From NCBI RefSeq assembly GCF_008364825.1, contig NZ_VTTO01000003.1, forward strand, positions 434,001 to 498,000: DNA of 64,000 nucleotides, read 5' to 3'. Below are positions 52,146 to 61,587 of the stretch, piece after piece. A program made the position numbers and the translations under genes. Each line of letters begins with the position of its first letter. The first letter of the stretch is position 1. The notes below the pieces were generated by a model. That model saw only the letters and a list, made by a program, of their open reading frames with translations. It did no database searches and was not told the origin of the DNA. This stretch comes from Azospirillum sp. B21 (GTDB lineage: Bacteria > Pseudomonadota > Alphaproteobacteria > Azospirillales > Azospirillaceae).

Positions 52146-53417
52146 GTGAAGCTCGACAGACCTTCCATCCTGTTCATCAACCGGGTGTTCCCGCCGGACC
52201 GCGGGGCGACCGGGCGTTGTCTCCGTGATCTGGCAACCCGCATGGCGGATGCTGGCTGGCGGGTCACGGTGGTCGCGGACGGCCCGGAGTCGCGGGCCGA
52301 TGCGCCGGCCGGCATCGCGCTCCACCGGACCGGCGGCAGTGTCCCGGAGGGGGAGCGGCCGGACGCCCGTGCGTATATCGAGTCGCTGTGCCGTCTGACC
52401 GGACTCGCCCTGTGCCTGCCGCGCCACGACGTGGTGGTGACGATGACCGACCCGCCGATGCTGGCGCTTGCCGGGCCGATGCTGGCGGCACGCCATGGTG
52501 CGGCATCGCTGCATTGGTGCCAGGATCTCTATCCGGATCTGCTGCCGGTGCTGGGGGTGCGGATGCCGTCGATGCTCTGCCGCCTTGCCGAATGGGGCAT
52601 GGCCCGGTCCCTCCGCCGTCACGACGGTGTGATCGCGATCGGACGCTGCATGCGCGACCGGATCGCAGCCATGGGCGTGAAGGGGGAGCGGTTATGCCTT
52701 CTGCCCAACTGGCCCGATCCCGCCATTCGCCCTCTGCCCAAGGAGGGGAACGGGTTCCGCAGTTCGCTGGGGGTGGAGGAAGGGGAAAGCCGCTTTCTGG
52801 TCGCCTATTCCGGCACGCTCGGCCTTGCCCATCCGATGGACGGGGTGCTGGAGGCGGCGACGCGGCTGCAGGACAGCGACCCTGGTGTTCTGTTCCTGCT
52901 GACCGGGGAAGGGCGGGGATTTGGGGCGGTGGAGGAGAAGGCGCGGCGCCGTGGCCTGCGCAACCTGCGGCGCCTGCCCTGGCAGCCGGCCGACCGGCTG
53001 GCCGAGAGCCTGTCGGCCGCCGATCTGCATCTCGTCACGATGCACCCGGCGGCGGAAGGGATGCTGGTGCCGAGCAAGCTGGCCGGCGTCCAGGCGGCAG
53101 GCCGCCCCTGCCTGTTCCTCGGTCCGCGGGGCAGCGAGGCCGCCGCGCGGGTTGCCGGCTGCGGACTGGTCATCGATCCGTTCGACGGTGCCGCCATCGC
53201 CGAGACGGTCCGGTCCTATGCCGCCGATCCGGTGCGTTGCGCGGTGGAAGGCGCACACGCCGCCAGCCAATCCGCGGTCTGGACGGCCGATCGAGCCGCC
53301 ACCACTTTCGCCTCGGTCGCCGAAGGCCTTCTGCCGGCGCGGCGGAGCTCCCGACCATTGAGCTCCGGGCCAGTGATCTCCGGGCCAACGATGGCAAGGC
53401 CGCTGCCCCATGCCTGA
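52146..53417 (+). CDS. Glycosyltransferase family 4
   Basis: A 423-residue GT-B glycosyltransferase. It has SILFINRVFPPDRGATGRCLRDLA at the start (acceptor side) and a C-terminal donor domain with FLVAYSGTLGLAHPMDGVLEA and EGMLVPSKLAGVQAAGRPCLF. This is the family 4 layout. The sugar is unknown. Start GTG 52146. The end overlaps the Wzz-like start by eight bases, so they are co-translated. Confidence 0.87.
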   Translation: MKLDRPSILFINRVFPPDRGATGRCLRDLATRMADAGWRVTVVADGPESRADAPAGIALHRTGGSVPEGERPDARAYIESLCRLTGLALCLPRHDVVVTMTDPPMLALAGPMLAARHGAASLHWCQDLYPDLLPVLGVRMPSMLCRLAEWGMARSLRRHDGVIAIGRCMRDRIAAMGVKGERLCLLPNWPDPAIRPLPKEGNGFRSSLGVEEGESRFLVAYSGTLGLAHPMDGVLEAATRLQDSDPGVLFLLTGEGRGFGAVEEKARRRGLRNLRRLPWQPADRLAESLSAADLHLVTMHPAAEGMLVPSKLAGVQAAGRPCLFLGPRGSEAAARVAGCGLVIDPFDGAAIAETVRSYAADPVRCAVEGAHAASQSAVWTADRAATTFASVAEGLLPARRSSRPLSSGPVISGPTMARPLPHA

Positions 53418-54390
53418 CGGCGCGCTGGCCCAACCCGATGCCATGACGCTACGGCTCCCCGCGACGGGTGGGGAGGGCGATCTCCGCCGCTTTGTTCGCC
53501 TGCTGCGGCAGGGCTGGCGCTGGCTCCTGGCCGGTGGGTTCGGTGGCATCGCGCTTGCGGTCTGCGCCCTGTGGCTGGTTACTCCGGCCTATACGGCGGC
53601 GATGGTGATCGGGCCGACGGCCCGGGTCGGTTCGGCCGCCATGGGCGCGCGCGTGCCCATGCTCAGCGGACGCGATTCCGCCGCGATGGCCGAACCTGGG
53701 GCGGGCGACGAATCGCTGTCGGACTTCGCCCGCTATCTGGAGCTGTTCGGTTCCGGCCCGGTGGCGGAACAGCTGGCGCGCGATTCCAGGCTGCTGCAGG
53801 CCCTGTTCCCGGACCGCTGGGATGCGGAGACGCAGCGCTGGCGCCCGCCCTCCGGAATGGTTCCGGCGGTGAAGCGTGCGCTGCTGGCGCTGGTCGGCCG
53901 GCAGGATTGGGTGGAACCGGACGGGGAACGGGTGGCGCGAGCCCTGCGCGACCGGCTGGTGATCGACATGCTGCGGTCGGGTCCGATGCGGCGGATCACG
54001 TTGCGCCATTCCGACCGTGCGACGGCGCTCGACCTGCTGGGCCGAGTCGCTGCGGCCACAGACGCCCATTTGCGGGCGGAGGCGGCACGGCGTAGCGCCG
54101 CCCAGATCGCCCACATCAAGGATCGGCTGGGTGCCGTCACCGTGGCCGAGCACCGGCAGGCTCTGAGCGACCTGCTGCTGGATCAGGAGCGCGTGGCGAT
54201 GATGATCGGGGTCGATCTGCCCTTTGCCTCCGACATGATCCAGCCGCCCACTGCCGCGGCCCTGCCGGACTGGCCGAACCCGGCGGTGGTGGTGCCGCTG
54301 GCGGGGGTGGCCGGATTGATCGCAGCCTGCTTCTGCCTCTCCGCCAGCCACGCCCTCCGGGATGGGCGGGCGGGGGAGGCGGCGCGATGA
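53410..54390 (+). CDS. Wzz/GumC-like chain-length protein without kinase domain
   Basis: A 326-residue polysaccharide co-polymerase. A TM helix near residues 38-58 (WLLAGGFGGIALAVCALWLV) precedes a periplasmic part with helices, and a second TM helix lies near 290-312 (VVVPLAGVAGLIAACFCLSA). No P-loop or Tyr-rich tail follows, so the autokinase part found in Gram-positive and some Wzc proteins is missing. It should set polymer length with the polymerase. It overlaps its neighbours by eight and four bases. Confidence 0.82.
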   Translation: MPDGALAQPDAMTLRLPATGGEGDLRRFVRLLRQGWRWLLAGGFGGIALAVCALWLVTPAYTAAMVIGPTARVGSAAMGARVPMLSGRDSAAMAEPGAGDESLSDFARYLELFGSGPVAEQLARDSRLLQALFPDRWDAETQRWRPPSGMVPAVKRALLALVGRQDWVEPDGERVARALRDRLVIDMLRSGPMRRITLRHSDRATALDLLGRVAAATDAHLRAEAARRSAAQIAHIKDRLGAVTVAEHRQALSDLLLDQERVAMMIGVDLPFASDMIQPPTAAALPDWPNPAVVVPLAGVAGLIAACFCLSASHALRDGRAGEAAR

Positions 54391-55370
54391 CTCCGATCCC
54401 CGTCTCCGTCGTTGTGATGACCCGCAACGAGGTTGCGAACATCGTTCCCTGCCTTGCGGCGCTGACCCGCTTTGCCGAATGCTTGGTCGTCGACAGCGGC
54501 AGCGATGACGGCACGCCGGAGGTCGCCCGATGCCTCGGCGCACGGGTGGTGGCCTTCAGCTGGAACGGCCGCTATCCCAAGAAGAAGCAGTGGTGCCTGG
54601 ACAGTCTGCCGCTGGCCCATGACTGGGTGCTGTTCGTCGATGCGGACGAAAGGCCGACCGCGGCGCTGGTGGATGAGATCGCCGGTCTGATGGCGGGCGG
54701 TCCGCGCCATTCCGCCTATTGGGTCGATGGCCGCCCGGTCCTGTGCGGTCGCGCGCTGCGCTTTGGCTGCTGGAACCGCAAGCTGGCCCTGCTCGACCGC
54801 CGCCATGTTCGGTTTCCCGATCAGCCGGACCTGGATGTCGCCGCAATGTGGGAGGTGGAGGGGCACTACCAGCCGCTGGTCGCCGGCACGACAGGACGGC
54901 TGCGGCACCCGATGGACCATTGCGACGCCAAGCCGCCGTCCGCCTGGTTCGACCGGCACAACCGCTATTCCGACTGGGAGGCGGCCTTGCGTGCCGACGG
55001 CCGGATGGACCGGTTGATCGACGGTGAGCCGGGCGATGGCGGAGTCCTGTGCCGGCGGACGCTGAAGCGATTGTTTCAGCGCCTGCCCGGCCGTCCGCTT
55101 TGGGCCTTCCTGCATGCCTATGTGCTGCGCCTGGGCGTCCTCGACGGCACAGCGGGGCTCGACCACGCGTTGGGACGCGCGTTCTACTACTGGCAGATCG
55201 GGCTCAAGATGCGGGCTGCCGTGCAGGCGCAGGCTTCCGCCGCGCGCCTTCCGTCTGGCTGCTCCCCTTCGTCGAACCCTTATTCCTCGACCAGCGCGAT
55301 GCGGTCGCCGCCCAGCGCCTTCAGCAGATCGAAGGTGCGCTTGCGCACGCCCGGATCCTCGATCCGGTAA
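54387..55370 (+). CDS. Glycosyltransferase family 2 with read-through tail
   Basis: A 327-residue GT-A enzyme. It has VSVVVMTRNEVANIVPCLAA, VVDSGSDDGT and VLFVDADERPT (metal-binding DxD region), typical of WaaE/KdtX-like family 2 glycosyltransferases. The final 40 residues (from about AARLPSG) are Ser/Arg/Pro-rich with no family match and are read from DNA opposite the XRE gene (55280-55370). This suggests lost stop codon and read-through. It overlaps the Wzz-like gene by four bases. Confidence 0.83.
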   Translation: MTPIPVSVVVMTRNEVANIVPCLAALTRFAECLVVDSGSDDGTPEVARCLGARVVAFSWNGRYPKKKQWCLDSLPLAHDWVLFVDADERPTAALVDEIAGLMAGGPRHSAYWVDGRPVLCGRALRFGCWNRKLALLDRRHVRFPDQPDLDVAAMWEVEGHYQPLVAGTTGRLRHPMDHCDAKPPSAWFDRHNRYSDWEAALRADGRMDRLIDGEPGDGGVLCRRTLKRLFQRLPGRPLWAFLHAYVLRLGVLDGTAGLDHALGRAFYYWQIGLKMRAAVQAQASAARLPSGCSPSSNPYSSTSAMRSPPSAFSRSKVRLRTPGSSIR

Positions 55371-55747
55371 TAGGCACGGACCAGCTCCAGCGTTTCACGG
55401 CGGGCCATCGATTCGAATTCGTCGGTCTCGCTCGCGCTTTCGGCCGGCGCCTCGGCGGCGATCTGGTCGGGAGACGGCATGTCGTCGAAGAAGTAGCTGA
55501 CCGGCACGCCCAGAACCTGGGAGAGGTTGTAAAGGCGGCTCGCGCTGATGCGGTTCGACCCGCGCTCGTATTTCTGCAGCTGCTGGAAGGTGATCCCGAC
55601 CGCCTCGCCCAGCTTCTCCTGGCTCAGGCCGAGCAGGGTGCGGCGAAGCCGCAGGCGGGCACCGACATGAATGTCGATGGGGTTGGGACCTTCGCCGCGG
55701 CGCGACAGGGTGTGGGCGGGGGCGAGTTTGGTCTTGGTCGCGCTCAT
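55280..55747 (-). CDS. XRE family transcriptional regulator
   Basis: A 155-residue regulator with a Cro/C1-type HTH at about residues 30-85: VGARLRLRRTLLGLSQEKLG, then EAVGITFQQLQKYERGSNRI. The rest is an acidic linker and a helical C-terminus (ETLELVRAYYRIEDPGVRKR). It is close to alphaproteobacterial PraR/SinR-like regulators that affect biofilm genes. It stands between the two halves of the exopolysaccharide locus, so control of those genes is likely but unproven. Its 3' end overlaps the GT2 gene by 91 bases. Confidence 0.88.
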   Translation of the reverse strand: MSATKTKLAPAHTLSRRGEGPNPIDIHVGARLRLRRTLLGLSQEKLGEAVGITFQQLQKYERGSNRISASRLYNLSQVLGVPVSYFFDDMPSPDQIAAEAPAESASETDEFESMARRETLELVRAYYRIEDPGVRKRTFDLLKALGGDRIALVEE

Positions 55748-55881
55748 AAGTCGTACCTCGAAGGGAAAGCCGGAGGGAAGGCGCCGCGAGAATGCTTAGT
55801 TCAGAAAGTAAATTCTATGCAACCATTTGTGCGCATCAACGGTCCGTTTGGGTGGAAGCGGGAAGTCATGCACGAAAGACA

Positions 55882-56676
55882 TTAAGTTTCCGGGCATCGG
55901 AAACGTAATTTCGCGTAAGCCGTGGGAAAATGATGACGCACTGCCAGCGCGACTCGCTGCAGTGCGGAAACTGCCGTCGCGCGCACCGGACTCTGCCCCA
56001 GCTGCATGCGTCGAATCGCCTCCTGCTCAGACCGGCCCGTGGCGGCATCGCGCTGCGACAGGCCGCCGGGGGCGAACAGGCATACGGGCCACCGCAGCCG
56101 GACCGCCGGTCCGCGACCCAAGGCGGCAAGCGTGAAGGCATAGTCGGCCGCGATCCTGAAAGCGGGATCGAAACGAACACCCGAGAGCGCCGGAACGCTG
56201 TAGATCATAGCCTGATGGTGCGTGAACATGCCGAAGGGCGCCCAGCGGTGGGACCGCGCGCGCTTCAACAGGATACGTCCGTCACTCTGCCGCTCCAGCG
56301 CATCGCCATAAAAAAGAACGGCACCAGGATGACGGCCGGCGGCCTGCAGCAACCGGATGGAGGTGTCCGCAGCGGCCAGCCGGTCGCCGGCGTTCAGGAA
56401 CAGCACATGGCTGAAGCCGAGCCGTCGGGCGGCATCGAGCCCATCGTTCATCGCCTCATAGAGCCCCCGATCCGGGGCGGACCGCCACCAGACCGGCAGA
56501 TCGGCGTGGTCCGCCAGCCATTCCGCGGTGCCGTCGGCGGACCCGCCGTCGGCGACCAGCCAGGCGACCTGCGGTCCCAACTGCCCCTGCAGGCTGTCAT
56601 GGGTGTCGATCAAGCCGGCGCGGTCGTTGCGGACCACCGTCAGAATCGCGAGGCGGAGAGGGGGAGCCGTGGTCAT
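55882..56676 (-). CDS. Glycosyltransferase family 2
   Basis: A 264-residue GT-A enzyme: RLAILTVVRNDRAGLIDTHD, WLVADGGSADGT, then VLFLNAGDRL with the D in the usual metal site region (NAGD), and FTHHQAMIYSVPAL. It matches small family 2 enzymes in exopolysaccharide loci (WcaA-like). The start overlaps the stop of the SLBB gene by ATGA, so it is translationally coupled to it. It lies just downstream of the XRE promoter region. Confidence 0.86.
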   Translation of the reverse strand: MTTAPPLRLAILTVVRNDRAGLIDTHDSLQGQLGPQVAWLVADGGSADGTAEWLADHADLPVWWRSAPDRGLYEAMNDGLDAARRLGFSHVLFLNAGDRLAAADTSIRLLQAAGRHPGAVLFYGDALERQSDGRILLKRARSHRWAPFGMFTHHQAMIYSVPALSGVRFDPAFRIAADYAFTLAALGRGPAVRLRWPVCLFAPGGLSQRDAATGRSEQEAIRRMQLGQSPVRATAVSALQRVALAVRHHFPTAYAKLRFRCPET

Positions 56677-59612
56677 CGCGCGATCACCGACACGGAAGCG
56701 GCGGTGATGGCAAGCTGGCTCAGGATGTTGCCGAAGGTCTTGGCGACGTCGAGCCCATCGAAGGGCCGCGGGTCGCGCGGCACCACCAGAATGGAGCCGG
56801 GCGGAATGGTCTCGACCCGATGGTTCCAGGAGGACAAGGCCAGCGGACGCGCCCGGCCGTCGGGCAGAACCAGGAAGCTGCGGCCTGTATCGGCATCACG
56901 GGTCGGTCCTCCGGCCTCGCTCAGGTAATCCTCCGCGCTCTTGCCGCTGACAAATTGTGCGGCGGTGGGGTGCAGGACCTCGCCTGCGACAGCGACGGTC
57001 AGCGGCCGCTTGGGGATCACGATGCGGTCGTCGGGCTCCAACAGCGGATCCAACTCGGGCCGTGTGCGCAGGACCGCGGGATCCGCTTCCACCACCACAC
57101 GGCCGAGCGGTTCCGCACCGCGAAGCTGGGCGGCGAGCTGCCGGGCCAGCGCGACATTCTCCGCCTTTACCGGCTCGCCCTTCTCCACCTCCAGCGCCAG
57201 CGTGCGTTCCAGTTCCCGCGCCTGACGCTGGAACTGATCCTTTTCACGGCGGCGCTCGCTCTCGCGGGTCAGGACGGCTCCGGCCGGATAGGCATCCTCC
57301 TGCAGGCCGCCGGCCCTTGCGATCAGGGAGGACAGCGTCTCATTGCGGCCGATATCGTACCGGCCGGGACGGCGCACCGCCCCATCGATGGCAACGGCGC
57401 GCGACTCCAGCGCCTGCGGCCGCGGGTTGATCCGCAACGCATCGCCGGGACCTGCCATGCGCGCTCCGTCGCGGCCGAGATCGACGATGCTGCGGCTGCC
57501 GGTCGTTGCCGTCAACTCCGCCGCAGCCGGGTCGGCGTCGGCCGACAGCCCACCCGCGACAGCGACCAGTGCGGACAGCGGCGTGCGGTCGGCGATTGGA
57601 TAGCCGCCGGGATCGCGGACGGCGCCGCGCACCTGCACCGACCGCTCGCCGATCAGCGCGACGATGGCGGGATCGAGCAATGCGGCAAGCATCGGCGGTT
57701 CGTCCGCCGCCTCTCCCCCGGCCGGGTCGGCGGATTTGGCATTTGTGCCGGCGTCGGTGGGCTTCACTAGACTGCGGATGTCGTCGGTGGCGAACAGGTG
57801 GATGCGGTCGCCGTCGACAAGTCCACGGTCGGCACGCCCGGCGGCCACCTCCTGCGGGGAGAAGGGCAGATAGGCCCGGGTCAGGCTGCGCCGGTCATAG
57901 CGTTCCACGATCCCCAGCAACGGATAAACGTCGCGTTTCAGGGCTTTCCCCTCCGCCAATGCACTCCGCAGCGTGATCCCGGCGGTCAGACGGCGAGTGC
58001 CCGGGCGGCGGACATGGCCGATCAGCTCATATTGCGGTGCGTCCGATTCGACGATGGTCTCGCGGGCACCGGTGCTTGCCTCGCTGGTGGCGCCCACGAC
58101 CGGATAGAAGCCGGGGCGAGAGACGCCGGATAGCCGAAGCACGGCATGGCGGAGCGCCAGGGGAAGCAGGTCGGGCACCGCGGTAAACAGCGGCGGGCAA
58201 GATGTGCGTGAGCCGGCCAGCCCGGCGGCGGCGCGCGCCTGAGGACCCGTGGCGAGCGGCCCATCGGGTTCTGCGGCAAGGTTGCGGGCCAGCGCGACAA
58301 GACCGGGGCAGGCGCCCTCCGGCGGCTGCCGCTCCCCGCGAAGCAGGGCCAGCACCGGCTCCGCTGTCAGGAAATCGATGTCGCCCGACCCCAGCACATA
58401 AAGGATGTCGCCCTCCGCCACCCGGCGGCGGTCTCGCCCGTTCAGGACGGCGGAGAGATCGATCGGGTGGAGGATTCGCGATCCCGTGGCGGAATCGCTG
58501 GTTTCAAGTCCCGCGAAAGGCAGATAGGGGGTAGGCCGCAGATCGCTGCGGGAGAGCAGTCCGCCGATGGTCCCGCCCTGCGGAAGCGCGCGCGGTCCGG
58601 GGCGCAGGACATGTCCCTCCAGCCGCACGTCATCCCGGCGGTCCTCGCGTAGCGGGGCGAGCAGCAGCAGGTCGCCGTCGTCGAACCGGCGCGCATTGGC
58701 GTCCGCGATCTCCTCGGTCGTCTCCTCGCCCGACGGGCCGATGCCGAATCGCAGCAGCCGGGCACGGCCGGGTCGCAACGCGCCGCCGGCCAGATCGCGT
58801 AATTCGGCTGCCGACAACGGACCGCTGCCGGGCGGCAACTCATAGATGCCGGGCCGCTTGACCGGTCCGGCGACACCGACCGTGGCGCCCAGCGGCGGAA
58901 CGAACAGGCGATCACCGTCGCGCAGCGGCTGATCGGCATTGCCCGCGTTCCCGGCCAGCTGCAGGGCATACAGGTCAATGGCGATGCTGCCGCCTGCGCG
59001 CATGAGGCGGATGGCACGCAAGCTGCCGCTCCGCTCCACACCGCCGGCCGCCGACAAGGCGTCGAGAGCGGTGGCGAAAGCGCTGACCTCCTGCCGTCCG
59101 GGACGCTGCACGGCACCGGTGACCACCACGCCGATCCGCCGCACCTCCGCCAGGGTGGCGAAGGCCTCAGTGTTGGGCCAGGTCGCGGCGACCGCAGCGG
59201 CAAGCTCCCGCCGGAGGGCATCCAGCGACAGGCCTGCGGCGGTGACCGGACGCAGGTCGTCCACCACGAGCTGACCGTTGCGATCGATGGCGAATCGCTT
59301 GGTGAAAGACTTCTGTCCGCGGAGTGTCACCGTCACTGCATCGCCGGTGTTCAGTACATAGTCGCCCTGAACGGCACCGGGTGCGCTCTCGCCGGTCGCT
59401 GCCGACTCTCGTGCCGGAGCGAACAGGTCGTAGCCGAACTGACGCAGCGGTTCGGCGGCGCGGGCGGAAAAGGCGGCTTCCAGAGGTGAGGCGGAAGGCG
59501 GCAAAAGAGCATCGCTTCGCGTCGGCCCGGCGGCCAACACGGCGCACGCCCACAGCAAAGGCACCGCCCCCGGTGCCAACCGGGAGAATATCCTGCACGC
59601 AGCAGCCAGCAT
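56673..59612 (-). CDS. Very long SLBB-domain polysaccharide export protein
   Basis: A 979-residue exported protein, about 2.5 times the usual Wza length (near 380). A signal peptide lies in the first 35 residues (LAPGAVPLLWACAVLAAG). The Poly_export domain begins near residue 85 (GDYVLNTGDAVTVTL). Eight SLBB-like motifs of G-x-V-x-x-P-G type follow, near residues 165, 247, 331, 495, 531, 661, 743 and 875. A coiled coil is near 785-830. It probably forms an outer-membrane or periplasmic secretion channel for exopolysaccharide. ATG 59612 is preferred to TTG 59621. It is coupled to the downstream GT2. Confidence 0.85.
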   Translation of the reverse strand: MLAAACRIFSRLAPGAVPLLWACAVLAAGPTRSDALLPPSASPLEAAFSARAAEPLRQFGYDLFAPARESAATGESAPGAVQGDYVLNTGDAVTVTLRGQKSFTKRFAIDRNGQLVVDDLRPVTAAGLSLDALRRELAAAVAATWPNTEAFATLAEVRRIGVVVTGAVQRPGRQEVSAFATALDALSAAGGVERSGSLRAIRLMRAGGSIAIDLYALQLAGNAGNADQPLRDGDRLFVPPLGATVGVAGPVKRPGIYELPPGSGPLSAAELRDLAGGALRPGRARLLRFGIGPSGEETTEEIADANARRFDDGDLLLLAPLREDRRDDVRLEGHVLRPGPRALPQGGTIGGLLSRSDLRPTPYLPFAGLETSDSATGSRILHPIDLSAVLNGRDRRRVAEGDILYVLGSGDIDFLTAEPVLALLRGERQPPEGACPGLVALARNLAAEPDGPLATGPQARAAAGLAGSRTSCPPLFTAVPDLLPLALRHAVLRLSGVSRPGFYPVVGATSEASTGARETIVESDAPQYELIGHVRRPGTRRLTAGITLRSALAEGKALKRDVYPLLGIVERYDRRSLTRAYLPFSPQEVAAGRADRGLVDGDRIHLFATDDIRSLVKPTDAGTNAKSADPAGGEAADEPPMLAALLDPAIVALIGERSVQVRGAVRDPGGYPIADRTPLSALVAVAGGLSADADPAAAELTATTGSRSIVDLGRDGARMAGPGDALRINPRPQALESRAVAIDGAVRRPGRYDIGRNETLSSLIARAGGLQEDAYPAGAVLTRESERRREKDQFQRQARELERTLALEVEKGEPVKAENVALARQLAAQLRGAEPLGRVVVEADPAVLRTRPELDPLLEPDDRIVIPKRPLTVAVAGEVLHPTAAQFVSGKSAEDYLSEAGGPTRDADTGRSFLVLPDGRARPLALSSWNHRVETIPPGSILVVPRDPRPFDGLDVAKTFGNILSQLAITAASVSVIAR

Positions 59613-59847
59613 CGATGTCAAATATCCCGTTATTCACCCGCACCAAGCGAGCAAAAACCGCCGAACACTATTGGATGTAATCAACCGGAAGGCAATGCCC
59701 TGCATCCAGGGCGCCATGCAAAAGGGCGGCATCCGCGCGCTTGCGGGTGGGGATATGATGAGCCGTCCGTCAGTCGCGCTGCCGCGGCGAAACCGTGGAG
59801 CGGCAAAGCACCGGCAGATTGCCGGAAAACACAAGGATGCCAGTGGC

Positions 59848-60882
59848 GTGATCGTCATCCACAGCGAAGAGCACCGGCTTCAGGCCGGCCGGTCCGAACT
59901 CAACGACGGCCAACTCGTCCCCTGCTACGAGAAACCGGCGCGTGCCGACATCGTGCGGGCGCGGATCGAAGTGGTGGGGCTCGGGCCCATCGTCGAACCC
60001 ACCCGTCACGGCCTCGCCCCGTTGGAGCGGGTGCATGACGCCGACTACCTCGGCTTCCTCCAAACCGCCTGGGACGAGTGGGTGAAGGAGCATGGCGCCG
60101 ACATCGACGCGCTGCCGCTCAACTGGGTGGCGCCGGGCATGTCGCGGCGGCGGGTGCCGCGGTCCATCGACGGGCGACTCGGCTTCTATTCCTTCGATGC
60201 CGGGACGCCGATCACCGCCGGCACCTGGAGGGCGGCGACCGCAGCGGCCGACAGCGCGCTTACCGGCGCCGACCGGCTGCGGGCCGGCGACCGCAGCGCA
60301 TTCGCCCTCTGCCGGCCGCCGGGCCACCATGCCGGACATGCCTTCTACGGCGGCTACTGCTTCCTGAACAATGCGGCCATCGCGGCGCAGTGCTTGCGCG
60401 ACGGCGGGGCCGCGCGGGTGGCGGTGCTGGACGTCGATTACCATCACGGCAACGGCACGCAGGAGATCTTCTGGGAACGTGGCGATGTGCTGTTCGTGTC
60501 GATCCATGCCGATCCGATCGACGAGTTCCCGTATTTCTGCGGTCATGCCGACGAGACCGGCGCCGGGGCGGGCGAGGGGGCGAACCTGAACATCACACTG
60601 CCCTGGGGCACCGACTGGACCGGATACGCCCGGGCGCTGGCGGCCGCCGCGGCGCGAATCCGGGAGTTCGGGGCGGACGCCCTCGTCCTGTCGCTGGGTG
60701 CGGACACCTATGGCGGCGACCCGATCTCCCGTTTCCGGTTGTTGTCGGAGGATTTCCTGTGCATGGGGTCCGCTATCGCCGGGATCGGCCTGCCGACGCT
60801 GTTCGTGATGGAGGGCGGCTATGCCGTCGACGATCTGGGCGTGAACGTCGCCAATGTACTGATCGGCTTCGAGCAGGGTTGA
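59848..60882 (+). CDS. Histone deacetylase-like amidohydrolase (acetylpolyamine aminohydrolase type)
   Basis: A 344-residue zinc hydrolase of the HDAC fold. It starts IVIHSEEHRLQAGRSELNDG, typical of acetylpolyamine aminohydrolases. The catalytic set is complete: RPPGHHAGHAF (His pair), DVDYHHGNGT (zinc Asp and His), LGADTYGGDP (second Asp) and EGGYAVDD (Tyr). The enzyme probably deacetylates acetylputrescine or similar amines. Start GTG 59848 is chosen since family members begin there; ATG 59758 or 59671 would add a leader without homology. The polyamine link matches the nearby N-carbamoylputrescine amidase. Confidence 0.88.
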   Translation: MIVIHSEEHRLQAGRSELNDGQLVPCYEKPARADIVRARIEVVGLGPIVEPTRHGLAPLERVHDADYLGFLQTAWDEWVKEHGADIDALPLNWVAPGMSRRRVPRSIDGRLGFYSFDAGTPITAGTWRAATAAADSALTGADRLRAGDRSAFALCRPPGHHAGHAFYGGYCFLNNAAIAAQCLRDGGAARVAVLDVDYHHGNGTQEIFWERGDVLFVSIHADPIDEFPYFCGHADETGAGAGEGANLNITLPWGTDWTGYARALAAAAARIREFGADALVLSLGADTYGGDPISRFRLLSEDFLCMGSAIAGIGLPTLFVMEGGYAVDDLGVNVANVLIGFEQG

Positions 60883-60970
60883 GCGGAACCGGCGGGGACG
60901 AACCGGCCTTGCCGTTGCCGGTGCGGCCGATTCGTCCTAAATTGAACGGAGAACCGGACCCTTCTTGAGG

Positions 60971-61543
60971 ATGTGGACGGTGGCCGCCGACCTTTCCATC
61001 TCCAGCCTGTCCATCGGGACCCACGCCACCCTGCGCAACCAGCCTATGCGGGGGGAAGGGAGGGGTGCGTCCAGCGCCAGGGACAGCGGGTCGGCCGGGT
61101 CCACCGATACGGTCACTCTGTCCGACGCGGCGCAGCAGCAAGTCCAGAAGCTCAAGCAGGCCGATGCGAACGTCCGCCAGCATGAGGCGGCGCATCAGGC
61201 AGCCGGCGGCAGCCATGCCGGCGGCGCGTCCTTTACCTACACGCGCGGGCCGGACGGTAAGAATTACGCCACCGCCGGCGAGGTGCCGATCGACGTCAGC
61301 GCCGAATCGGATCCGGCCGACACCGTCGCAAAGATGGAGCAGGTGAAGGCCGCCGCCCTCGCTCCCGCCGATCCGTCGCCGCAGGACATGCGCGTCGCCG
61401 CCCAAGCCGATGCGGCGAAGCTGCAGGCGCAGGCTGAGCAGCGCCGGCAGGGCGGGGACGCTGCGGCCGGACGCGCCGCCGCGGCCTATGGGGCGGCGCA
61501 GTCCCTGGGTTATGGCCAGGCAGGAAAGGGGCTGACGGTCTGA
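60971..61543 (+). CDS. SprA-family putative metalloprotease
   Basis: A 190-residue protein of the SprA-related family (PF12118, also named putative metalloprotease CJM1_0395). The core is [14 protein letters not shown], with a HExxH-type zinc motif (HEAAH), then [20 protein letters not shown] and an Ala-rich tail. Flanking parts are low complexity. Proteolytic activity has not been shown for the family that I know of. The start could also be GTG 60980 with better spacing to GAGG. Confidence 0.8.
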   Translation: MWTVAADLSISSLSIGTHATLRNQPMRGEGRGASSARDSGSAGSTDTVTLSDAAQQQVQKLKQADANVRQHEAAHQAAGGSHAGGASFTYTRGPDGKNYATAGEVPIDVSAESDPADTVAKMEQVKAAALAPADPSPQDMRVAAQADAAKLQAQAEQRRQGGDAAAGRAAAAYGAAQSLGYGQAGKGLTV

Positions 61544-61587
61544 ACCGGTGCGCCAATGAGGCCGCCGCGACGCTCCGCCCGTGATGC

